A stretch of DNA of 37,552 nucleotides from Chloroflexota bacterium. Lineage in GTDB: Bacteria; Chloroflexota; Anaerolineae; Anaerolineales; Villigracilaceae. Positions 31,421 through 37,552 of this stretch are shown piece after piece. The notes beneath the pieces were generated by a model. The model made no database searches. It was not told the DNA's origin and was given only the letters and a program-made list of their open reading frames with translations. The stretch spans positions 1 through 37,552 of the forward strand of contig QMIW01000038.1 in assembly GCA_024434165.1 (NCBI GenBank), written 5' to 3'. The number at the start of each line of letters is the position of its first letter. Within the stretch, counting starts at the first letter, position 1. Both the position numbers and the translations under genes were made by a program.

Positions 31421-31963
31421 TTATGAGAGAATGCCAAACGCGGAAAGCGCGCCCAACAGCGACAACAGAACGATGAGCGCGGTCACAACTCCCAACGACC
31501 AGTTGAGCCAGCGCTTTTCAGGATGATTGACCCAGTAATGAGACAGAAAGGCGAGCAGACCCGACTGGATGAAGATTTCGGGAAAGTTGAGAACGTGGAA
31601 CCAGGCGGGCAGGACGGTGTAGATCATTCCTTCGATGGAACTGGGCGCGGCGCCAAAGGGCGAGAGAATGCCGATGACCACCAGCGCCAGCCATAACGTC
31701 AGCCAGCCGCGCCTGTGCGGAAAGACGCTCCCGCGTAGGGCGTAGAAAACAATTCCGAACAGGAGCCCGCGCAGGATTTGGAAGAACGGTCCCGCCATCA
31801 CCAACGGATGGTCGGTCTGACGCAAATAATTCGAGACCGCGGGGTCGGCATATTTTGCGGAGTAGTCCAGAAGAACGAACGACAATACGCCGACAATGAA
31901 ATACGTGACCGTGTGAACAGCGGCAGTTTTTAGCGTGATGGATGTGAAAGAGGGTTGTTTCAT
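31421..31963 (-). CDS. Integral membrane protein of unknown family
   Basis: The 180-residue protein has four to five membrane helices (about residues 15-35, 55-80, 85-105, 120-140 and 155-178). I recognise no family. It contains a conserved-looking GMIYTVLPAWFHVLNFPEIFIQ segment with His and Glu. AAGGAG lies at good spacing. Its position between CPBP genes suggests a partner or substrate role, which is inference. Confidence 0.7.
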   Translation of the reverse strand: MKQPSFTSITLKTAAVHTVTYFIVGVLSFVLLDYSAKYADPAVSNYLRQTDHPLVMAGPFFQILRGLLFGIVFYALRGSVFPHRRGWLTLWLALVVIGILSPFGAAPSSIEGMIYTVLPAWFHVLNFPEIFIQSGLLAFLSHYWVNHPEKRWLNWSLGVVTALIVLLSLLGALSAFGILS

Positions 31964-31982
31964 CGTTTCTCCTTTTGGCTGT

Positions 31983-32008
31983 GAGGGATGCGCTCACACG
32001 CATCCCTC
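31983..32008. other. Perfect intercistronic hairpin
   Basis: GAGGGATGCG (31983-31992) and CGCATCCCTC (31999-32008) form a 10-bp perfect stem with a 6-nt loop, about 20 nt upstream of the membrane-protein start. There is no T-tract. It could be an RNA processing site or an attenuator between operon genes. Confidence 0.5.
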
Positions 32009-32082
32009 AAATTGAATCTGGACGCTGCAAATACCTTGCCATTCCATCACAATGACGAATTACCGAATCCACTCCACAACCA

Positions 32083-32928
32083 TCAACGGCGCGACCAGGA
32101 GGGAGACGAAAAATGTTTACGACGCGCAGCAATCCACAACATCGCCGCGCTGGCGAGCGTTGCCGCGATCAGGGCGGGCAAACCAGCATCTGCTCCAAAT
32201 GCTCCGCCTGTCCAAAGCGCAGGACCGTGGATGGCTGCCGTCAACGCTTTGTAGGTCGCATTCCCAGAGACGGAAAAGCCGAAGATCGGACCTTGCAGGA
32301 AATTCCACATCCAGTGGAGCCCCACCGCTACCCAGACATTGCGCGTCATCAGGTAAGCCGCGCCGAGACTCAGCCCACCGCCGATTGCCACAGCCAGCGC
32401 CGTCCACAATGTGGCGTTTGCATTACCGAGGTGCGTTATCCCGAAAAACGCGCTGGTGATGAGTAGAGCCAGCCATGAGCCGAACATGTTGTCCAATTGC
32501 CAGAAGAGGACGCCGCGAAAGAGCAATTCTTCAAAGAGCGCCACCAGGAAAAACGCTGTCAAAGTGCGTCCGATGGCGAGCGCGTCAACGTCCACATCCA
32601 GGATTTGATACCAACCCATCAGCATCATCACACCGACGATCATCCCAGTCATGAAGATGCCGATCAACGCGCCCTGCAAGATCAGTGGCGCCGCCCCGCG
32701 CAAAGAAATGCCAATTTCTTCCAATGTTTTGCGCTGGAACGTCCGCCCGAGCAGGAGGATGGCGCCGGCGGCAAGCAACACGCCGATCGTGCGGCTTAGA
32801 ATCAGCGAGGGACGCGGTTCCATCGAATAATCCATAATCGCCATGATTGCCACCATCGCAAAGGACAGAATGAAGGCTAACCCCAGTTGACTGGCTGGAA
32901 GTCGTAATATATGTTTCATATTGTTCAT
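32083..32928 (-). CDS. CPBP intramembrane protease
   Basis: The third CPBP protein has 281 residues. Motif EELLFRG (EExxxR) is intact, with FFGITHLGN and VGLHWMWN carrying the conserved His residues. Its Gly/Ala-rich helices differ from the other two, so it belongs to a different CPBP subgroup rather than being a recent duplicate. The ATG at 32928 is preceded by AAGAGA. Confidence 0.9.
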   Translation of the reverse strand: MNNMKHILRLPASQLGLAFILSFAMVAIMAIMDYSMEPRPSLILSRTIGVLLAAGAILLLGRTFQRKTLEEIGISLRGAAPLILQGALIGIFMTGMIVGVMMLMGWYQILDVDVDALAIGRTLTAFFLVALFEELLFRGVLFWQLDNMFGSWLALLITSAFFGITHLGNANATLWTALAVAIGGGLSLGAAYLMTRNVWVAVGLHWMWNFLQGPIFGFSVSGNATYKALTAAIHGPALWTGGAFGADAGLPALIAATLASAAMLWIAARRKHFSSPSWSRR

Positions 32929-33011
32929 GATTTTCTCTTTTCCAATAAAAGTATTTTGGTGACAGACATGCAGGCGATTCCACGCCAAATTCGTGCAAAT
33001 ATCAGGCAGGC

Positions 33012-33536
33012 TTACAGGTAACGCGCCACTGCCATCGCAACCATCGCAACGACCAGCAGGACGAGGTCAAATTGATAGGCTTTCATCAAAAAGGATTGCA
33101 GGCGGTTCATTTCGCTGACCTGTTCAGGCTTCGGAGGTCCGCCAGCTCCCGCCATCGCCGCGCCCAGTGCGCCGATCTTCTCCTGCGTTTTGCCGAAAAC
33201 CGTTGAACCGATCACGTACGATGCAAGCGCCGCCAGCGCCCCGACCGTGAACGCCGCGCCCGCGCCCGTCGTCCAGATGAAACTGATTCCGCCTGAGAAG
33301 AAGCGGGCATACAACAGCGCGCCTGAAAGCACAGTGACCGTCGTCACGAGTCCCATCATCTTTCCAAAGCGCGGACCGAAATTCTGCATGAATTTTTGTC
33401 CCGCCGATTCCGAAGACCTCACGGCAGGGATCAGCACGAGCAGATACAGGATCGCGCTCCCCACCCACAACACGCCGCCCGCAATGTGGGCAATCCGCAA
33501 CACGAGAATTACATACAGGTTGAGTAAGATATTCAT
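33012..33536 (-). CDS. DUF2269/CopD-like membrane protein
   Basis: This 174-residue protein has four membrane helices. The first includes RIAHIAGGVLWVGSAI, the His/WVG pattern of DUF2269 and CopD-like proteins. A Gly/Ala-rich loop lies before the last helix. It is the first gene of the minus-strand CPBP group, with an excellent AAGGAG site, and is divergent from the large regulator. It is related in pattern to the protein at 8978-9484. Confidence 0.75.
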   Translation of the reverse strand: MNILLNLYVILVLRIAHIAGGVLWVGSAILYLLVLIPAVRSSESAGQKFMQNFGPRFGKMMGLVTTVTVLSGALLYARFFSGGISFIWTTGAGAAFTVGALAALASYVIGSTVFGKTQEKIGALGAAMAGAGGPPKPEQVSEMNRLQSFLMKAYQFDLVLLVVAMVAMAVARYL

Positions 33537-33692
33537 GGTTCAACTCCTTTGATTTGGTTGCTGCCATTAAACAACGATGCCCGCGCTCTGAGGGGCGACT
33601 CACTCACCCAGAGACTCACCCAAACTGTGCTACAATTTTTTGTGCGGCAATATGAAAATCGCCCCCTTGCGAAATGAACTTCACGTTACAAA
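33537..33692. promoter_or_regulatory. Divergent control region with direct repeats
   Basis: The gap separates the CPBP group and the XRE-type regulator. GACTCA occurs twice (near 33598 and 33613), each followed by an ACCCA, giving a direct repeat that could be an operator. TACAAT at 33631-33636 is a -10 candidate for the regulator; no clear -35 matches it. Confidence 0.35.
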
Positions 33693-36269
33693 ATGAGACG
33701 CATGAAAACAGAGTCGCCCGTTTCGTTCGGAGAATGGATCAAAGAACGCCGCAAGGCGCTTGATTTGACTCAGGATGAACTGGCGCAGCGCGCGGGTTGT
33801 TCCATCTTTGCCCTGCGCAAAATTGAATCGGGGGAACGCCGACCCTCCAAACAACTCGCGGGGTTGCTTGCCGACGCGCTCCAAATTTCAAACGATGACA
33901 AGCCGACCTTCATCCGCGTCGCGCGCGGGGATTTGACGATGGAACGTTTGCGTGCCCCCAAGCCTGACTCACAGCCCGCCTCTCCCTCCCCTCAGCCTGC
34001 CTCTCACCATCTGCCTTTACCTGCCACCCCGCTTCTGGGGCGCGACCCCGAACTCGCGGCAATGGACAGGATCTTCAACGAACCGCAATGCCGCCTTTTG
34101 ACCCTGACGGGCATAGGCGGCATCGGCAAGACGCGGCTGGCGATCGAATTCGCTTTGCAGCAGCGCGACAGGTTTCCCGACGGAGTCCACTTTGTCCCGT
34201 TGGCTTCGGTTAATTCCGCAGAATCAATCGTCCCTGCGATTGCCGAAGCGCTGGAATTTTCCTTTTCGGGTCCCGCCGAGTTGAAGGAGCAGTTGATCAA
34301 GCACTTGTCTTCTACGATGAAGCAGTCCGCGCTCCTCGTGCTGGATAACCTCGAACATCTCATCGGGCAATCTGCAGAGGCGGTGGAGTTGGTGTCCGAA
34401 TTTCTTGAACGGATTCCTCACCTGAAAATTTTGGCGACCTCGCGCGAACGGATGAACCTGCGCGGCGAGTGGATGTACGAGTTGCATGGTCTCCCCGTGC
34501 CGCCCGTTGAATTTGCCGACAAACTGGACGAGTACAGCGCGGCGGCATTGTTCATGCAGAGGGCGCAGCACATCAAGCCCGATTTTGAAGTCGGCGAATC
34601 GGAACGGTTTGAACTGATTCGGATTTGCCGCCTCGTGGAAGGGGTTCCGCTGGCAATCGAACTTGCCGCGGCATGGGCGGGAATGCTCACCTGCGGCGAG
34701 ATTGCGCGCGAAATCGAAGCCAACGTGGATTTTCTCGCGGCATCCATGCGCGACATGCCCGAACGGCACCGTTCCCTGCGCGCCTCCTTCGACCATTCGT
34801 GGAAATTGTTATCCAACCCAGAGCGCGATGTCTTGAGCCGTCTCTCCGTTTTTCACGGCGGATTCGACCGTCTCGCCGCGGAAAAGGTCGCAGGCGCGAC
34901 ACTGCCTCTTCTGGCGTCACTGGCATCCAAGTCATTGGTGAGGCGTACGGAGGACGGGCGCTACGACCTGCACGAGGTGATTCGTCAATACGCATTGTCG
35001 CGTTTGGAGGAGGAACCAGGGAAATATCTCGAAACCCGCGACGCGCACGGTTCGTACTATCTTAATTTCGCGGCGGAGCGTGAAACGGCATTGAAGAGCG
35101 CGCGCCAGCGTCATGCCGTCCAGGAGATGCTCGGCGAGATGGACAACCTCCGCGCGGCGTGGTCGTGGATGCTTCAGCGGGAAACATTCGATGAAGGATG
35201 CAAAGCCATCCGCAGCCTGGGATGGTTCTTCGAGGTGAGTGGATTGATCCACGAAGGCATTGACCATTTCGAGCCGCTCGTCCGAACGCTCAAAGCCAAA
35301 CCCGCCGCCCCCGCCTTCCAGCGCGTACTTGGTGAAGCCTGCACTCAACAAGGCATCCTCTGTTTTCGCAAGGGACTTTACGAACGCGCAATATCCTTGA
35401 TGGAAGAGAGCGTTCTTCTGCTCCGCCCGCTTAACGATACGGGCTTATTGGTTGATTCGCTGGTATATCTGGGTATTATCATGCACCTCAACGGCGAAAT
35501 AGAGCGCTCGCAGGCTCTCTTGGAGGAAGGCTTGTCGTATGCCCGCGAGCCAAAGTATGAATGGTTTGCCGCCTATGCCATCTATAACCTCGGCTATATC
35601 GCCAGCCTGAGTGGACAATACGCGCAGGGGCGGGAACAAATGATGGAAGGTTTGCGCATCTGGCGCAGGCTCGGCGACCCGCACTCCATCGCGCTCGGTT
35701 TGAATTACCTCATCCCCACGCTGGTCACACTCGGCTGTTTTGATGAAGCCCGCACATATTTGCAGGAAAGTCTCGAATTGTGCCAGGCGTCGAACAATCG
35801 CTGGGGAATGGGCACAGCATACCGTCACCTCGGTTTGGTGGCGAAGGCGCAGGGCAACCTCGACGAAGCCCAATCCTGCCTCCACAAGAGCCTGGAAACC
35901 TTTGGCGACTACATCATAGGCTGGGACATTTCCCAAACCCTCATCTTCCTCGGCGAGACGATCGCTCTCACAGGCGACCTTCCCAAAGCCAGGGAACTCC
36001 TCCTGACCGCCCTGCGCCTCGCGCGCGACATCCACTCCGCCCCGCTGATGCTTGAAGCCGTGATCGGACTCGCCTCCCTGGATATGCGCCTCGACCCCGA
36101 ACGTGCGGCTGGGTGGCTGACCCTGGCGGCGAATCATCCCGCTGCGAACTGGAAAATGAAACATCACGCCGCGCGCCTGCTGGACCAACTGGCAGCAAGC
36201 GATCCGCAACACGCTGGGGAATCCGCATGGACTCTGGAGCGGATTCTCGAAGAAGCCATCCATTCATAG
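33693..36269 (+). CDS. XRE-HTH, NB-ARC/STAND ATPase, TPR regulator
   Basis: This 858-residue STAND protein starts with an XRE-type HTH (about residues 10-70, LTQDELAQRAGCSIFALRKIESGERRPS). A nucleotide-binding domain follows, with Walker A GIGGIGKTR near residue 140 and Walker B LLVLDNLE near 215. A winged-helix region (about 400-450) and TPR repeats (about 500-850) complete it. STAND proteins hold an off state with ADP and switch on when a ligand binds the repeats. It is divergent from the CPBP group, which is its most obvious target. Either the ATG at 33693 or the one at 33702 may be used. Confidence 0.88.
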   Translation: MRRMKTESPVSFGEWIKERRKALDLTQDELAQRAGCSIFALRKIESGERRPSKQLAGLLADALQISNDDKPTFIRVARGDLTMERLRAPKPDSQPASPSPQPASHHLPLPATPLLGRDPELAAMDRIFNEPQCRLLTLTGIGGIGKTRLAIEFALQQRDRFPDGVHFVPLASVNSAESIVPAIAEALEFSFSGPAELKEQLIKHLSSTMKQSALLVLDNLEHLIGQSAEAVELVSEFLERIPHLKILATSRERMNLRGEWMYELHGLPVPPVEFADKLDEYSAAALFMQRAQHIKPDFEVGESERFELIRICRLVEGVPLAIELAAAWAGMLTCGEIAREIEANVDFLAASMRDMPERHRSLRASFDHSWKLLSNPERDVLSRLSVFHGGFDRLAAEKVAGATLPLLASLASKSLVRRTEDGRYDLHEVIRQYALSRLEEEPGKYLETRDAHGSYYLNFAAERETALKSARQRHAVQEMLGEMDNLRAAWSWMLQRETFDEGCKAIRSLGWFFEVSGLIHEGIDHFEPLVRTLKAKPAAPAFQRVLGEACTQQGILCFRKGLYERAISLMEESVLLLRPLNDTGLLVDSLVYLGIIMHLNGEIERSQALLEEGLSYAREPKYEWFAAYAIYNLGYIASLSGQYAQGREQMMEGLRIWRRLGDPHSIALGLNYLIPTLVTLGCFDEARTYLQESLELCQASNNRWGMGTAYRHLGLVAKAQGNLDEAQSCLHKSLETFGDYIIGWDISQTLIFLGETIALTGDLPKARELLLTALRLARDIHSAPLMLEAVIGLASLDMRLDPERAAGWLTLAANHPAANWKMKHHAARLLDQLAASDPQHAGESAWTLERILEEAIHS

Positions 36270-36392
36270 TCGGGACTGGGGAGACATGGCTTGGATAAAC
36301 TTCCCGTTCCGCCACAGATTCTTTCCCTGAAAACCCATTGGGCTCTTTGGGATTGGCGGGGTAAAACCCTTTTTGGACACGGAAAAAACCAG

Positions 36393-36413
36393 GGGCAATT
36401 TAGCAAATTGCCC
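36393..36413. terminator. Perfect 9-bp hairpin after the regulator gene
   Basis: GGGCAATTT and AAATTGCCC form a perfect stem with a 3-nt loop. TATATCTT follows on the plus strand, and on the minus strand a T6 lies a few bases beyond the stem. The region 36270-36392 holds no recognisable gene. Confidence 0.5.
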
Positions 36414-36478
36414 TATATCTTCATGTTGATTGGGGACTGGTCCGAGTTAGGGTCTGACTTTTAAAACACTCTCTCAGG

Positions 36479-36484
36479 TAAAAT
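36479..36484 (+). promoter_or_regulatory. Promoter candidate for the HAD gene
   Basis: TAAAAT is a -10 candidate about 80 nt before the HAD ATG. CTGACT at 36454-36459 is a weak -35 at 19-nt spacing. A start near 36491 would place the 33-nt hairpin in the leader. Confidence 0.35.
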
Positions 36485-36506
36485 AGGCGCTTACAACACC
36501 GGCAAG

Positions 36507-36539
36507 AGATGACAGTCATTTATGAAATGGCTGTCATCT
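36507..36539. other. 33-nt near-perfect palindrome in the HAD leader
   Basis: A 15-bp stem (36507-36521/36525-36539, one G-U) with an ATG loop lies 25 nt before the HAD start. The Shine-Dalgarno AGGAA lies after it and is free. Only a weak TATTTAT follows, so a role as terminator is doubtful; mRNA stability or a dyad operator is possible. Confidence 0.65.
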
Positions 36540-36564
36540 TATTTATGAACGGACAGGAATTCGT

Positions 36565-37332
36565 ATGAAGCGATTGAATCATTTCAAGGCAAAAGCGATT
36601 ATCTTCGACGCCATGTGGGGCGGATGGACGCTCATCCTCGCCCAGCGCCTGACCGCGCTCAGCGGCATCGAGATGCGCCCGGCGCTCTGTGAAGCCATGG
36701 GATACGACCTGGAAAAACGCAAAGTGCTGTCGAATGGAAAACTCGCCGCCACACCCATGTTCAAGTTATACGACCTGACCGTGGAGGTCATGACCTCCAA
36801 AGGCTTGGCAAGGGCAGCCGCGGAAAAACTGGTCGAAGAGGCATGGGTCATTCCCGAACCTGTGGAACTTGCCAAACCGTTCACCGACCTGCGTCAATTG
36901 TTCGGCAAACTTCATAAGGAAGGCATACAAATCGCCATCGCCACCGCCGATGACCGCGCCCCCACCCAGGCGCTGATCGAAGCCTTCGATCTTGAAGAAT
37001 TTATTTTCTCCATGGCCTGTGCAGACGACGGCATTCCATCCAAGCCGGCGCCGGATATGGTGCTAACGTTATGCCGGCGCATGAACATTGATCCAGCCAA
37101 AGTCATGGTTGTGGGAGATACCGCCTCCGACCTGAAAATGGCGCGCGCCGCAGGGGCAGGGCTGGCAGTTGGCGTGCTTTCCGGAGTGTCGAACGCGGGA
37201 GAGTTGGCGCAATATGCAGACGTGTTGATCGAATCGGTGGAGGAATTATTATTCTATTCACCGCATCACGCATCGGTCAGCGCCGAAGCAGGGAACCTGC
37301 TTTCCGGGCTTAATCCAGAAATTGCGGCATAA
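36565..37332 (+). CDS. HAD-family protein with deleted catalytic motif I
   Basis: HAD phosphatases use a DxDx[T/V] motif, whose first Asp is phosphorylated and second acts as acid-base. Here motif I reads IIFDAMWGGWT: only one Asp remains and the usual DGT is missing. Motif II (IATADDR), the motif III Lys (SKPAPDM) and motif IV (VVGDTASDLKMA) are intact in this 255-residue protein. Relatives I recall read FDKDGTLIDFHAMWGGW, so about nine codons appear lost in frame. AGGAA is well spaced before the ATG. It is probably inactive as a phosphatase but may still bind ligand. Confidence 0.85.
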   Translation: MKRLNHFKAKAIIFDAMWGGWTLILAQRLTALSGIEMRPALCEAMGYDLEKRKVLSNGKLAATPMFKLYDLTVEVMTSKGLARAAAEKLVEEAWVIPEPVELAKPFTDLRQLFGKLHKEGIQIAIATADDRAPTQALIEAFDLEEFIFSMACADDGIPSKPAPDMVLTLCRRMNIDPAKVMVVGDTASDLKMARAAGAGLAVGVLSGVSNAGELAQYADVLIESVEELLFYSPHHASVSAEAGNLLSGLNPEIAA

Positions 37333-37381
37333 ACAACAATTCACGAGTGTAGCGCAAAACTGTCAGTGATCTCGGCTCAAA

Positions 37382-37399
37382 GCCGCCGTCCCCGGCGGC
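37382..37399. repeat. GC hairpin with TCCC loop
   Basis: GCCGCCG and CGGCGGC form a perfect 7-bp stem with a TCCC loop; GCGCAA and TTGCGC flank it as an outer pair. The hairpin at 40-57 has the same loop with a stem of opposite polarity. Confidence 0.55.
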
Positions 37400-37454
37400 G
37401 TGTTGCGCGGAAAAAAACTGCGCCGGAGAAAGTTCCATTATGCCCAGAATGGGT

Positions 37455-37552
37455 AACTCAAGTTGCCGCCTTCCAATAGATTTTCTAGGTTCCCCGCCCA
37501 AAGCCCTCACCCTGCCCTCTCCCATCGGGAGAGGGGGAAGTCATCCCAGAAG
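37455..37552. mobile_element. MITE-like element, second copy cut by the window end
   Basis: The left inverted-repeat end (37455-37472) and 37469-37551 match the element at 22511-22665, with 83 bp identical. Its right end lies beyond the window. It sits about 120 bp after the HAD gene. Confidence 0.75.

Noticed and set aside
1-37552. tRNA, rRNA, CRISPR array, integrase or IS transposase genes
   Set aside because: None was recognised by reading both strands. The MITE-like copies are non-coding and need a transposase from elsewhere.

Overview
The window (37.5 kb, GC-rich, no rRNA, tRNA, CRISPR or phage genes seen) looks like a chromosomal segment of a Chloroflexota bacterium, most likely class Anaerolineae. 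This rests on gene content: a two-HTH RodZ-like protein with a Thr/Pro tail, MalT-like LuxR and XRE-NB-ARC-TPR regulators, CPBP proteases, a 7TM-PAS-GAF-GAF-GGDEF protein, and many short palindromic and heptamer repeats. The taxonomic call is an inference; no marker gene allows more precision.

Layout. (1) 298-4711, minus: FtsB/DivIC-like protein, diguanylate cyclase, then lysA. (2) 4867-8855, plus: rplI, RodZ-like gene, rimO, ending in a strong bidirectional terminator. (3) 8978-13193, minus: an SDR protein, a small zinc-ribbon protein, murJ, a membrane-anchored TPR protein and a CopD-like membrane protein, so partly a cell-envelope cluster. (4) 13298-15369, minus: a lipoprotein, a 36-aa hydrophobic mini-gene, an intact MntA-HepT toxin-antitoxin pair and a coupled DUF503 gene; part of this stretch is AT-richer than its surroundings. 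(5) 15427-22057, plus: folC, lon, a decayed vapBC pair, a second SDR and an M24 Xaa-Pro peptidase. (6) 22058-22668: a gene-free block of palindromes and a MITE-like element. (7) 22669-28398, minus: a two-gene ABC exporter with two small genes upstream, and a MalT-like LuxR regulator. (8) 28464-33536, minus: GNAT, NTF2-like protein, three CPBP intramembrane proteases, an unknown membrane protein and a DUF2269-like protein, divergent from (9) a large XRE-NB-ARC-TPR regulator (33693-36269). (10) A HAD-family protein lacking most of its catalytic motif, then a second partial copy of the MITE-like element at the window edge.

Three themes stand out. First, repeats enter genes. Heptanucleotide arrays and palindromes lie in frame inside lysA and folC, a 33-bp array lies inside the RodZ-like gene, and other repeats supply or abut stop codons. 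Second, at least seven genes have a TANAAT-like hexamer 6-9 nt before an ATG and no Shine-Dalgarno, the pattern of leaderless mRNAs; other genes in the window have normal Shine-Dalgarno sites. Third, the CPBP protease cluster with its divergent STAND-type regulator is the best candidate for an uncharacterised functional system.
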